Part shown: piece after piece, positions 27,487 through 36,091 of the stretch | How positions within the stretch are numbered: position 1 is the first letter of the stretch | Layout: every line of letters starts with the position of its first letter | Assembly (NCBI RefSeq): GCF_030408615.1 | Contig: NZ_CP047187.1 | Span: 2,536,928 to 2,600,927 of the forward strand | DNA from: Corynebacterium bovis DSM 20582 = CIP 54.80 | GTDB lineage: Bacteria; Actinomycetota; Actinomycetes; Mycobacteriales; Mycobacteriaceae | Direction of reading: 5' to 3' | DNA length: 64,000 bases | Made by a program: the position numbers and the translations under genes | Notes under the pieces: model-generated | What the model saw: the letters and a program-made list of their open reading frames with translations, nothing else | Database searches by the model: none | What the model was told of the DNA's origin: nothing

Positions 27487-28971
27487 ATGACCGCGCACCC
27501 GACCAGCCCCGTCGGCGACCACACCCCCACCTCGACCGGCCCTGACCCGGTGGACACCCGCCCGGGTGGCGTCGTCGTCCTCATGGCCGTGCTCCTCACC
27601 GCCTGCGTGGCGTTCCAGCTCAACGCGTCGATGCTCGCGCCGGTGCTCACGACGATGGCCCGGGACCTCGGCACGGACGAGGCGACCGTGGGGCTCACGC
27701 AGACGGCGTTCTTCACCGCCGGCGCGATGTGCGGGCTGTTCCTGCCGCGGCTGTCGGACATCGTCGGGCGGCGGCGGATCCTCACGATCATGCTCGCCGT
27801 CATGGCCCTCGGCGGGTTCATCGCGGCCGTCGCCCCGTCGGTGGAGCTGCTGCTCGTCGCCCGGGCGCTGCAGGGCATCGCCGGGCCGACGATTCCGCTG
27901 ACCCTCCTCATGCTCCGCAGCCAGGTCCGCGACCAGGTGCGGCTCGGCACGCTCATGGGTCTCATCGCCGCGGTCAACGGCGGCATCGCCGGGATCGACG
28001 TGCTCCTCGCCGGGTGGATGGCCGACGCCGGCGGGTTCCGCGTCGTGTTCTGGTTCATCGCGGCCGTCGGCGCCGTCGCGGCGGTCGTCGTCCGCACCTG
28101 GGCCCCGGAGTCCCGGCCGAGCGGCTCCGTGCGCATGGACTGGGTCGGCGCGGCCGTACTCGTCGTCTCCGTGCTCTCGGTCACCCTCGCGGCGAACGAG
28201 GCGGGCAAGGCCGGCGACGCGGACTGGGCGTTCGTCATCGGGCTGGTCGTCCTCGGGCTCGTGGTCTTCGCGCTGTTCTGGCGCTGGGAGTCCCGCCACG
28301 CGCAGCCGCTCGTCGCCCCCGTCTACCTGCGGCGACGGGCCACGTGGGCGCTGCTGCTCACCACCGTCCTGACGATGGTCGGCGTCTTCGCCGCCGTCAA
28401 CGGCGTGGCGGTGTCCCTCGCGCAGAACGGCACCGCCGGGTTCGGCCGGGACTCCGGGTTCGTGGCCCTCGTCATGCTCACCCCGTACGCGCTCATCGGG
28501 TGGCTCGTCGGGCCGTTCGCCGGACGGTTCGCCCCCGTGCTGGGCTACGGCACGCTCCTGCGCGTCGGCAACATCTCCTCCGCCGTCCTGCTCGTCGTCC
28601 TCGCCGTCGTCGGGGTGCGCTCGGAGGTCGTGCTCGTCGGGGCGGTCGTGCTGCTCGGCGTCACGTACGCGGGCATCGGCAACATCGTGCTGAACAACCT
28701 CGGTGTCGTGAACTCACCCGCCGACAACGAGGGCTTCCTGCCCGGGATGAACTCCGCGGCGTTCAACCTCGGGGCGGGGATCTCCTTCGCCGTCCTGCCC
28801 GTGTTCATGGTCGCCGGGTCGCCGAAGGACTCCTCCAGTGCCGCCGGGTACACGACGGCGTTCATCGTCGGCGCGGTGATCCTCGACCTGTCCGTCCTCA
28901 CGTCCTTCCTCATCCCGCGCGTCGCGACCGACGAGCCGCTGGAGAGCGGGGACGCGGAGGTCCCGGTGTGA
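27487..28971 (+). CDS. MFS permease in the nucleoside/ribose cluster
   Basis: A 494-residue transporter with about 14 hydrophobic helices. Loop 2-3 has DIVGRRRIL, the MFS motif A equivalent, and helix 4 has VARALQGIAG. It resembles DHA2-type carriers, but its place after ribokinase and nucleoside hydrolase genes suggests import of nucleosides or ribose, as with UriT in C. glutamicum. GGAAGGGACC precedes the ATG at 27487. It overlaps the next gene by four bases (GTGA). Transporter class is firm; direction and substrate are inferred from context. Confidence 0.87.
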   Translation: MTAHPTSPVGDHTPTSTGPDPVDTRPGGVVVLMAVLLTACVAFQLNASMLAPVLTTMARDLGTDEATVGLTQTAFFTAGAMCGLFLPRLSDIVGRRRILTIMLAVMALGGFIAAVAPSVELLLVARALQGIAGPTIPLTLLMLRSQVRDQVRLGTLMGLIAAVNGGIAGIDVLLAGWMADAGGFRVVFWFIAAVGAVAAVVVRTWAPESRPSGSVRMDWVGAAVLVVSVLSVTLAANEAGKAGDADWAFVIGLVVLGLVVFALFWRWESRHAQPLVAPVYLRRRATWALLLTTVLTMVGVFAAVNGVAVSLAQNGTAGFGRDSGFVALVMLTPYALIGWLVGPFAGRFAPVLGYGTLLRVGNISSAVLLVVLAVVGVRSEVVLVGAVVLLGVTYAGIGNIVLNNLGVVNSPADNEGFLPGMNSAAFNLGAGISFAVLPVFMVAGSPKDSSSAAGYTTAFIVGAVILDLSVLTSFLIPRVATDEPLESGDAEVPV

Positions 28972-29966
28972 GCGCCCGCGCCACCGGCACCGGACTCCTG
29001 GACCGCATCATCCACTGGCGGCCCGACCGGCTGATCGTCCTCATCGTCCTCGCGGTCGTCGTCGCCGTGCTGTTCCCGGCGCGCGGCGCGGTCGCCGACA
29101 CGATGGGCGGGGTCACGACCGGCGCGGTGGCGCTGCTCTTCTTCCTCTACGGCGCCCGGCTCTCTCCGCGGGAGGCGGTGCAGGGCCTCACGCACTGGCG
29201 GCTGCACCTGCTCATCCTCGCGTTCACGTTCGTCGTCTTCCCCCTCATCGGCGTCGTGCTCCACCCCCTCGAGGGGATCATCGGCCGCGACCTCTACCTG
29301 GGGATCCTCTTCCTCTGCCTCGTCCCCTCGACCGTGCAGTCCTCGGTGGCGTTCACCTCCGTGGCCCACGGCAACGTCGCCGGGGCGATCGTCAGTGCGA
29401 GCGCGTCGAACCTCCTCGGGGTCATCGTCACGCCGGTGCTCGTGCTCGTGCTCATGTCCGGCGACGGCCTGCACATCGACGCCTCGGTCTTCGGCACGGT
29501 CGCCCTCCAGCTGCTGCTGCCGTTCATCGTCGGGCAGCTCACCCGGCGGTGGGTCCTGCGGATCGCCGCGTCGCCGACGACGAAATGGGTCGACCAGATC
29601 TCCATCGCGCTCGTCGTGTACTCCGCGTTCTCCGAGGGGATCGTCGAGGGCGTGTGGAGCTCGGTGTCCTGGGTGACGGTCGTCGGGCTCGTCGTCGGGT
29701 CCGTCGTCTTCGTGTACGTCATGCTCACCCTCACGTCCTTCACCGCCCGGAAGCTGGGGTTCGGCTACGGCGACCAGGTGGCCATCCAGTTCTGCGGGAC
29801 GAAGAAGTCGCTGGCCTCCGGGTTGCCGATGGCCGCCGTGATGTTCGGCTCCGGGGGACTGGGGCTGCTCATCCTCCCGCTCATGGTGTTCCACCAGGTC
29901 CAGCTCATGATCTGCTCCGTCCGCGCGGCGGCGTACGACCGCCGGGCACCCGACGACACCTGGTGA
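28968..29966 (+). CDS. BASS-like (SBF-like, YfeH type) transporter
   Basis: A 332-residue membrane protein with nine to ten helices of the bile acid:sodium symporter superfamily, in the SBF_like branch. Key stretches are ALLFFLYGARLSP near residue 50, LCLVPSTVQSSVAFTSVAHGNVAGAIVSASASNL-type crossover region, and IQFCGTKKSLASGLPMA near residue 270. GTG 28968 overlaps the MFS stop, so the two are translationally coupled, unusual for this family and pointing to a shared substrate. What it carries is unknown. Confidence 0.85.
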   Translation: MSARATGTGLLDRIIHWRPDRLIVLIVLAVVVAVLFPARGAVADTMGGVTTGAVALLFFLYGARLSPREAVQGLTHWRLHLLILAFTFVVFPLIGVVLHPLEGIIGRDLYLGILFLCLVPSTVQSSVAFTSVAHGNVAGAIVSASASNLLGVIVTPVLVLVLMSGDGLHIDASVFGTVALQLLLPFIVGQLTRRWVLRIAASPTTKWVDQISIALVVYSAFSEGIVEGVWSSVSWVTVVGLVVGSVVFVYVMLTLTSFTARKLGFGYGDQVAIQFCGTKKSLASGLPMAAVMFGSGGLGLLILPLMVFHQVQLMICSVRAAAYDRRAPDDTW

Positions 29967-29976
29967 CCGCCGCCCC

Positions 29977-30166
29977 GAATTGTTGCGGCATATCCACAAC
30001 AATTCGCCGACAATGTCGGCGGGGGTCCGGTCGGCCCGCGGGCCCCGACAGCCCCGCGGAGATCGTTGTTTCCGCTGGTCAGGGCCGCGCCGCCGCGCGG
30101 GGGCGGAATTGTTGTGAATTGTTGTGAATTGTTGCGGGTTGTTGCGGGTTGTTGTCCGGGGGCGCG
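29977..30166. repeat. 190-bp direct repeat, left copy
   Basis: About 97% identical (six substitutions, no gaps) to 31996-32185. It starts with an inverted pair GAATTGTTG...CAACAATTC, has a GC-rich palindromic middle, and ends with five successive 10-bp units of the type AATTGTTGTG / GGTTGTTGCG (about 30115-30156). It lies between the 3' ends of the BASS-like gene and the AlbA_2 gene. Confidence 0.9.
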
Positions 30167-30231
30167 TCGCAGGGGGCCCGGAGTGGTGCAGGCCGTCGTG
30201 TGGCGTCACGGATGCCCGCGCACCGTGCCTC

Positions 30232-31970
30232 TCACGCCCCTCCGGCACGACGCCGGATCCACCGTGTTCCCCGTCCCCGCGACGGGCCGGACGGATCCTT
30301 CTCGATCGTCCCGTCGGCGCGCATCTGGCGGAGGATCTCCGTGACCTCCCTGGACGCTGCCCCGGTCCCGGCGACGATCATCGCGTTCGTGAGTGCAGCC
30401 CCGTCGGCCAGCTGCTCCGTGATCCAGCGTTCCACGCTCACCGTCGCCGGCTCAGTGGTGACACTCGACCCCGCCACCTCGCGGGCACGGTTCGTCAGCG
30501 CCCACTGCGTCCCGTCACCGTCGACCGTCCGCACCACCCCCTCCCGCGCCAGGAACCGCAGGTGCCGGACAGCGTCCGGCTGGGCCGACTGCATGGCCGA
30601 CGCCGCCTCCCTGTCGGACAGCATCGGCCGATCGACGAGCAGACGGACAGCCACCAGGGTGTTGACGTCGTCGATGACCTCCTGACCGAACTCCGAGCGC
30701 AGCGCCTCCAACCCCCGGATGAACGCCGTGTCCGGGCGCTCGACGTAGAGCGTGACATCGACGGTGAACTCGTCCGTCTCCACCCGGGGAAACCCCGGCC
30801 CGCCATGATCATCGCCGCCCACATCCGGTCGAAGCCGCGGGAGGTCTGCTCGACGAGACCCAACGCGCCCATCGCCCGCATGAGCAGGGGGTTCCGCGGC
30901 CGAGACGGCGTCGAGAGCAACCGGTCCGGACGCACCTGCGGCGGAAGTCCACCCGGTGAACTGATGCGCACCGCAACGGGGGAGACGTCGATCTCCACCG
31001 CGGACGTCGCCGTCCAGTCGCGGTGCACCAGGGCATTCGTCACGGCCTCGTCCACGGCCGGTGCTGGCACCGACGGGGCCGACGCCTCCTGTCCGCCGCC
31101 GAGGTCGACCTGGGCGACCGGCGTCGCGGTCCTCCTCGTCACCGCCTCGACCACCGTCGTCGACGCCAGGACGAGCGGATCACTGAACGCCGTGGTCACC
31201 GGTTCCCCTGCCGGGGTGGACCTCACATGCAGGCGGACAGCCGGTCGCAGGCGGTGCGGCCGGGCAAGGAGGATCTCCGCGGCGACGGTGAGGCGGCCGT
31301 CGTCGCAGAAGAGATCGAGCATGTGGAGCAGTCCCTCAGCCGTCCCGGGTGCCGGGGACCGGTCGCCCTTCGCCCTCCACTGCCGCTCGATGAGTGCCCG
31401 CGCCTGCGCCACCGCCGCCGGATCGAGGTCCTCGACGCCGATCCGCGACGCCGTCGCGGTGTGGTCGGGGTTCCGCCGCCTGTACTCCAACTCCCGGCGC
31501 TCGTGCCCGGTCAGGGGTTCGCACCGGTTGCCGACCCGCCTCCGTGCGGACCCGTTGGTCCGTTCGTACACGTCGAGGCCCCGCGGGACACGGATGACGA
31601 CGAGGCGTGTCCCGTGAACGAACGTCTCCTCCGCCTCGACGCGGAGACTGGGCCTCGTCTTGAGGAAGATCTTGGAGACCAGGTCGTCACCGGAGCGCTC
31701 GGTGCCGGTGAACGCGTCCGGCCCGCCGGTCCGGTCGTTCACGCCCACGACGATGAACCCGGCCTCGGCCGGGCCGTTCGCGAAACACACCGAGGCGTCG
31801 AGGAGGACGTCCACCATCTTCGCGTCCGGGTTCCCGGCTCCGTGGTGGACCGGGTCCTCCTTGAAGTCCAGCCACTCGCACTCCAGCGCATCCGCGGTCT
31901 CGCCTCGCCAGATCTGCTCAAGTGCGTCGGCCAGGGGTTTCGGCAGCAGCCCGTTGCAGGGGTCGGTCAT
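30232..31970 (-). pseudogene. AlbA_2/Schlafen-type ATPase-like gene with a -1 frame break (or programmed frameshift)
   Basis: Read as one product with a -1 shift, this is about 579 residues. The first frame (31970 to about 30786) has the AlbA_2 region (ALECEWLDFKED, then FIVVGVNDRTGG and VIRVPRGLDVYERTNG) and the RecG-like C-terminal ATP-binding region (VDEAVTNALVHRDW near residue 300, then ISSPGGLPPQV). The continuation RVETDEFTVDVTLYVERP and a winged-helix part are in the second frame down to 30232. The break coincides with T TTC CCC (30792-30786). Family members are putative DNA-binding regulators or defence-linked proteins. TACGCT seven bases before the ATG suggests a leaderless start. 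Either an inactivated gene, an assembly error or true recoding. Confidence 0.8.
30786..30792 (-). other. candidate -1 slippery heptamer T TTC CCC
   Basis: On the minus strand TTTCCCC sits in the correct phase: the zero frame reads GGT TTC CCC GGG, and slipping back one base gives CCC CGG GTG GAG, which is exactly the continuation of the protein family sequence. The zero frame would end only at 30495. Confidence 0.5.
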
Positions 31971-31977
31971 GGGGGTC

Positions 31978-31983
31978 AGCGTA
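31978..31983 (-). promoter_or_regulatory. -10 element, leaderless architecture, AlbA_2 gene
   Basis: TACGCT on the minus strand, seven bases, then ATG 31970. Confidence 0.5.
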
Positions 31984-31995
31984 GCGCCCCCGGAA

Positions 31996-32185
31996 GAATT
32001 GTTGCGGCATATCCACAACAATTCTCCAACAATGTCGGCGGGGGTCCGGTCGGCCCGCGGGCCCCGACAGCCCCGCGGTGATCGTTGTTTCCGCCGGTCA
32101 GGGCCGCGCCGCGGCGCGGGGGCGGAATTGTTGTGAATTGTTGTGAGTTGTTGCGGGTTGTTGCGGGTTGTTGTCCGGGGGCGCG
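31996..32185. repeat. 190-bp direct repeat, right copy
   Basis: Same orientation as the left copy, offset by 2019 bases. It forms the upstream region of the AlbA_2 gene. The CAACAA/TTGTTG words in both orientations and the 10-bp periodic array at the right end look like protein-binding iterons. Confidence 0.9.
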
Positions 32186-32193
32186 GCGCCCCC
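32177..32193 (-). terminator. perfect GC hairpin after the Nudix gene
   Basis: GGGGGCGC-G-GCGCCCCC, directly downstream of the Nudix stop and overlapping the right edge of the direct repeat. There is no U-tract. The left repeat copy lacks this hairpin because the sequence diverges there. Confidence 0.45.
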
Positions 32194-32197
32194 GCCG

Positions 32198-32728
32198 TCA
32201 CCGCTCCCGCTTCGCGTACCCCATCCGCGGGCGGAACCCCGCCGGGTGCCGCATCTGCGCGACGGCGTCGCCGACGAGCAGCCGGAACCGCGGCGCCATC
32301 GGCGGCATTGCGGAGACGGGGAACCAGCCGACGTCGGTGGATTCGTCGTCGGCGACATGGGCGGTCGTGTCGCCCACGACCGAGCAGCGCACCGCCGTGT
32401 CCACGTAGCTCACGCGGTCCCCGTTGGGGTACGTGACCTCGCCGACGGCGCCGACGCCGAGGAGCGCCTCCACCCTCACGTCCACGCCGGTCTCCTCCTT
32501 CGCCTCGCGGACGGCGGCGACGTGCGGTTCCTCACCGGGCTCGATGATGCCGGTGACGGGCGTCCACTGCGCGTCGTCGGCGCGGCACACGAGCAGCACC
32601 TCCGGGACGGCGTGGATCGGGGCGTCGGCGGGGACGTCGCTGAGGACGACCGCGGTGACCCCGGGCAGGAACAGCGGGTCGTGCCCGATCTTCCTGCGGA
32701 GTTCGACGATGTACTGCGGGGTCGCCAC
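32198..32728 (-). CDS. Nudix hydrolase
   Basis: A 176-residue hydrolase of nucleoside-diphosphate-linked compounds. The Nudix box is GIIEPGEEPHVAAVREAKEETGVDV at about residues 60-84, matching G-5x-E-7x-REuxEExGu. The substrate is not evident; this is a different subgroup from the MutT4-like gene at 37815. The start is GTG 32728 with GGGAGGTGG upstream. It is minus strand, ahead of the AlbA_2 gene but separated from it by the 190-bp repeat and a hairpin. Confidence 0.9.
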   Translation of the reverse strand: MATPQYIVELRRKIGHDPLFLPGVTAVVLSDVPADAPIHAVPEVLLVCRADDAQWTPVTGIIEPGEEPHVAAVREAKEETGVDVRVEALLGVGAVGEVTYPNGDRVSYVDTAVRCSVVGDTTAHVADDESTDVGWFPVSAMPPMAPRFRLLVGDAVAQMRHPAGFRPRMGYAKRER

Positions 32729-32827
32729 GGCGGCCCACCTCCCTGTCTCACGTGCCTCGACGGCCGTGCTCGTGTCGTTCGTGCTGCGGTGTCCTGCGGC
32801 GGAACCCGGATCGACGGTCAGTGTAAC

Positions 32828-32938
32828 CGCCGCCCCACCACCGCCGGCTCACCCGGCGCGGCCGACCACACCCCACGCGCCCGGCCGTCCACCCGCGGCC
32901 ATGCGCCGCCCCACCACCGCCGGGTCACCCGGCGCGGC
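32828..32938. repeat. 35-bp direct repeat copying the NmrA-like gene tail and stop codon
   Basis: Copies at 32828-32862 and 32904-32938 differ at one position. The second contains the stop of the NmrA-like gene (32925-32927); the first lies downstream of it in the gap before the Nudix gene. Confidence 0.85.
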
Positions 32939-33968
32939 GGGCCCACCACGCCGCGACGGACTCGGGCCGCCTCCCGGTGAGCTGCAGGACGGCGTCGGAC
33001 ACCACATCGAGTTCCCCGGCGGCGATGGCCGTGTAGGTGCTGATCCAGGCGTCGACCTCCCAGTCCGGGGCCCCGTACCCGGCGCGCGACGCCCGGGCCT
33101 GCGCGAGGGTCTCGTCGACGTACCTCACGTCCCGGCCCGTCGCCCCGCGGACGATCTCCACGACCTCGCCGAGGGTCAGCGCCTCCGGCCCGGTGAGCGT
33201 GTACGTGCGCCCCCGGTGCGCGGCCGGGTCCCGCAGCACCGCTGCCGCGCACGCCGCGACGTCGGCGGTGGTCACGAACCCGGTGCGGCCGTCGGCGGCG
33301 GGCCCCGCGATCGCCTCGCCGCTGTCGCGCCACGGGTCGGGGACGATGAACTGCCCGGTGACCTCCGTGTAGAAGCTGTCGCGGAGGATCGTGAACGCCG
33401 GGCCGGAGTCCGCGGCGGCGGCCCGGAGCGCCTGCTCGGTCGCGTGGTGCTCGCGCGCGTGGGTGAAGACCGCGTCCTCCGCGGCGCCGACGAAGGACAG
33501 GTAGACGATGTGCCGCACGCCCGCGTCGCGCGCCGCGGCGACGGCCGCGCGGTGCGCGTCGACCCGGCCGGCGCTCTCGGTCATCGACACCATGAAGAAC
33601 GTGTCCACCCCCGCGAGGGCGCGGCGCATCCCCTCCGGGTCCGTGTAGTCACCGACACGGATGTCACACTTCGATACCTGCGGGAGCGGCTCGCCGTGCT
33701 CCGGGTCCGTCAGGGTCTCGACGGCCCTCTCCGGCGTCCGTGACAGAAGAACCAGGTCAGACAGGTCAATGGGCCGGCCGCGGGTCGAGCCGGCGAGGCC
33801 GCCGGTGAGGAGGTCGGCGACAACCTGGCGTGACACTCGCCCCGTCGCGCCTGCCACAGCTGTGATAGTTCTGCCGGTGCGCGGGGTGGCGTCCGGGCTG
33901 GTTGCGGTCCCGGCGTGCGGGCTGGTTGCCGTGCCGGCGTCCCGGCTGTCGTCCCTGCTGGTGCCCAT
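32925..33968 (-). CDS. NAD(P)-binding NmrA/SDR-like protein
   Basis: A 347-residue atypical short-chain dehydrogenase of the NmrA/QorB type. After a Thr/Ala-rich tail the Rossmann motif VAGATGRVSRQV appears near residue 38, then FFMVSMTES, HIVYLSFVGA, and LRDSFYTEV, the substrate-pocket segments of this group. Such proteins act as quinone reductases or redox sensors. ATG 33968 was chosen because GGAGGAG lies ten bases upstream; GTG 33986 is an alternative within that site. Isolated gene with duplicated sequence at both its downstream and upstream sides. Confidence 0.85.
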   Translation of the reverse strand: MGTSRDDSRDAGTATSPHAGTATSPDATPRTGRTITAVAGATGRVSRQVVADLLTGGLAGSTRGRPIDLSDLVLLSRTPERAVETLTDPEHGEPLPQVSKCDIRVGDYTDPEGMRRALAGVDTFFMVSMTESAGRVDAHRAAVAAARDAGVRHIVYLSFVGAAEDAVFTHAREHHATEQALRAAAADSGPAFTILRDSFYTEVTGQFIVPDPWRDSGEAIAGPAADGRTGFVTTADVAACAAAVLRDPAAHRGRTYTLTGPEALTLGEVVEIVRGATGRDVRYVDETLAQARASRAGYGAPDWEVDAWISTYTAIAAGELDVVSDAVLQLTGRRPESVAAWWARRAG

Positions 33969-34020
33969 CGGTGTGCGCTCCTCCACGGTTGCGTGCGTCG
34001 TCTCCGAGCGTAGGCGCCCT

Positions 34021-34094
34021 CCGCGCGCCCGCCCACGTCCGCGACCGGCAGCGCCAGGTCACCGCGCGCCCGCCCATGTCCGCGACCGGCAGCG
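34021..34094. repeat. 33-bp tandem duplication
   Basis: Two copies, 34021-34053 and 34062-34094, one mismatch, in the gap upstream of the NmrA-like gene. No gene was seen there. Confidence 0.8.
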
Positions 34095-34168
34095 TCGGGT
34101 CAGAAATCGCCCCGAAAACGACCCCGAACTGCCGGTGACGGACACAGTCAAGGGCCGGTGCACAACAC

Positions 34169-34192
34169 CAGGTCAGAACGACAGGTCAGAAC
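34169..34192. repeat. 11-bp tandem duplication spanning the azlD stop codon
   Basis: CAGGTCAGAAC at 34169-34179 and 34182-34192. The second includes the azlD stop (34186-34188); the first is just downstream on the minus strand. Confidence 0.7.
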
Positions 34193-34536
34193 ACCACGCT
34201 GACGAGCAGCATGTACACCACGGTGCCGACGAGGATGGACACCGTCGCGGAGCGTCGCCAGAGGTGCAGGGCCACCGTCACCGCGAGGGCGGGCAGGACC
34301 GCCGCCCACCCGCCGGGACCGGCGCTGTTGCCGTGCGCGGTGTACATGACCAGCACCGTCATGACACCGACGGGCATCGCGAGGCCGAGCCACCGGACAA
34401 GTCGGGACTCCCGGAGCATCCGTACCGCGGCGAACGGCAGCGCGCGCAACGCCACGGTCACCACACCCACGCAGACGAGGATGAGCAGCGTGTTCGTGAG
34501 GTCGACGCCCGCCGGCAGTCCGTGCGCCCCCGTCAA
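34186..34536 (-). CDS. azlD: branched-chain amino acid exporter small subunit AzlD/BrnE
   Basis: A 116-residue membrane protein with four hydrophobic helices. ALRALPFAAVR near residue 31 is the AzlD signature. It pairs with AzlC to export isoleucine, leucine, valine and methionine (BrnFE in C. glutamicum). The start is TTG 34536, overlapping the azlC stop as TTGA, so translation depends on azlC. No Lrp-type regulator gene is adjacent, unlike the C. glutamicum locus. Confidence 0.88.
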   Translation of the reverse strand: MTGAHGLPAGVDLTNTLLILVCVGVVTVALRALPFAAVRMLRESRLVRWLGLAMPVGVMTVLVMYTAHGNSAGPGGWAAVLPALAVTVALHLWRRSATVSILVGTVVYMLLVSVVF

Positions 34537-35384
34537 CGGTCACCACCCGGTCCGTCGGCGCCCGCAGCGCCGTCACCACCACCGCCGGCACCGCCCGCAC
34601 CCACGCCGTCGCCGCCGGCACGCACGCCGGCACCACCGCCACCGCCGTCTTCACCGCCACCGGCGGGGGAGCCGACGGTCCAGCGGAGACGCACGTCGAA
34701 CCCCGTCCACCGGTGCCGCGCGACGAGCAGCAGGAAGTACAGCACCAGCCCGATGACCAGCATCTGCGACGGGGACACCAGGTACCCCACCACCCCGCAC
34801 ACCGCCGCGGACACCGGCAGGGACAGGTCCCGGGCGGCGTCGAAGGACTCGATGAGCAGCACGGCGAACAACGCCGTCAGCGCGAAGTCCATCCCGTGCA
34901 GCACCGGCGGCACCGCCGACCCCACGAGCGCGGCGACCACCCCCGACCCGACCCACGCGACCTGGCACACGACCTCGACGGTGATGACCCGCGCCCCCGT
35001 CCACCGCACCCCGGGACGCGCGGAGAGCACGGCGTACGTCTCGTCGGTCAGCGCGTACACGCCGTACGCCCTGGCCAGCGGGTTCCTCACCGCGCCGGTG
35101 GGGAAGCTCAGCCCGTAGAACACGTGCCGGAAGTTCACCAGCAGCCCGTACAGCGCCGCCGCGGCCGGGGCGACGCCGCCGGTGACGAGGGACACGGCGA
35201 GGAACTCGATCGACCCGGCGTAGATGACGACGCTGAAGACCGGCGCCCACCACCAGGCGAACCCGGACTGCGTCACGAGCAGCCCGAACGCCAGGCCGAG
35301 GGGGACGAGACCGAGGGCGACGGTCCACGCGTCGGCGAGGCCGGCGGCGATCTCGCCGCGCCGGGGGGAGTCCTCGTTGGTCAT
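34533..35384 (-). CDS. azlC: branched-chain amino acid exporter large subunit AzlC/BrnF
   Basis: A 283-residue membrane protein, the main subunit of the exporter. Family segments are GLVPLGLAFGLLVTQSGF near residue 28, YAGSIEFLAVSLV, LLVNFRHVFYGLS and the YALTDETYAV stretch. The final 40 residues are a Gly/Ala-rich cytoplasmic tail not normally present. ATG 35384 has TAGGAT eight bases upstream and no ribosome binding site, suggesting a leaderless message. Confidence 0.92.
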   Translation of the reverse strand: MTNEDSPRRGEIAAGLADAWTVALGLVPLGLAFGLLVTQSGFAWWWAPVFSVVIYAGSIEFLAVSLVTGGVAPAAAALYGLLVNFRHVFYGLSFPTGAVRNPLARAYGVYALTDETYAVLSARPGVRWTGARVITVEVVCQVAWVGSGVVAALVGSAVPPVLHGMDFALTALFAVLLIESFDAARDLSLPVSAAVCGVVGYLVSPSQMLVIGLVLYFLLLVARHRWTGFDVRLRWTVGSPAGGGEDGGGGGAGVRAGGDGVGAGGAGGGGDGAAGADGPGGDR

Positions 35385-35392
35385 GGACCCCG

Positions 35393-35398
35393 ATCCTA
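35393..35398 (-). promoter_or_regulatory. -10 element, leaderless architecture, azlC
   Basis: TAGGAT on the minus strand, eight bases, then ATG 35384. Confidence 0.45.
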
Positions 35399-35422
35399 CG
35401 ACGTGCACCCGCCCCGCCACGC

Positions 35423-36091
35423 TCAGTTCCGGTCCGGGTGCTCCGCCCACGTCGACCACAGCAGCGCCGGGTACGGCTGCCGCCGCTGGATCCGCCGCCA
35501 CGTCTCCCACGGCCGGTCGCCGAAGACGTCGTCGGGCAGCGCGGGCGTCACGGCGACCGACCCGACGCGCCCCAGCGCCCGCAGTTCCGCGCGGCTCACC
35601 CGGACGTAGCTGTGGAACACGCGCAGGGCCGTGATGCTGTCGCGGTACTCGGCGGGGGAGTGGCCCGTCTTGACGTGCATGAACGCCCCGCCCGCCGGGG
35701 GTTCGACGCCGACCTCCGCGGGCCTGCCGAACCGGCGGGGGTCGTAGGGGTTGGTGCCCTCCCGGACGAGCCCCACGCCGATGAGCACCGGCTCCCGGTC
35801 CCCGCCGATGAAGAGCACCTTCGGGACGGTCATCATGTCCGCCCACTCGGGGAGGTGGGTCACGGCGGCCTCGTCGCTCATCACCCCGAGCTGGACGGCG
35901 AGGACGGAGGAGGCGTCGGTCTCGACGACGAACAGCACCTCCGCCCCGGCGGGGGCGAAGCCCTCGAGCGCGGTGCGGTCGACGTCCAGCCGGGACGTCA
36001 CGGCGAGGAAGACCAGGTCACCGGGGACGACGTCCCCCGCGTCACCGCCGGTCACGCCCCCGGGCCGGCCGCCCGCGCCGTGGCCGGTCAT
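35423..36091 (-). CDS. YqgE/AlgH-like (UPF0301) protein, tentative
   Basis: A 222-residue soluble protein. The pattern GDLVFLAVTSRLD, then EVLFVVETDASSVLAVQLGV and KVLFIGGDREPVLIGVGLV, resembles the UPF0301 (YqgE) fold, where a conserved GGP loop is here GGD. The C-terminal half, with VFHSYVRVSRAELRALG and PWETWRRIQRRQPYPALLW, also fits that family as found in actinobacteria. ATG overlaps the pcnA stop (ATGA), so it is coupled to tRNA nucleotidyltransferase. Function unknown; the family call should be checked by profile search. Confidence 0.6.
   Translation of the reverse strand: MTGHGAGGRPGGVTGGDAGDVVPGDLVFLAVTSRLDVDRTALEGFAPAGAEVLFVVETDASSVLAVQLGVMSDEAAVTHLPEWADMMTVPKVLFIGGDREPVLIGVGLVREGTNPYDPRRFGRPAEVGVEPPAGGAFMHVKTGHSPAEYRDSITALRVFHSYVRVSRAELRALGRVGSVAVTPALPDDVFGDRPWETWRRIQRRQPYPALLWSTWAEHPDRN

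Noticed and set aside
30232..30822. Independent 196-residue regulator gene
   Set aside because: Its first 12 residues are out-of-frame sequence and the rest continues the AlbA_2 protein, so it is the second half of a frame-broken gene rather than a separate one.
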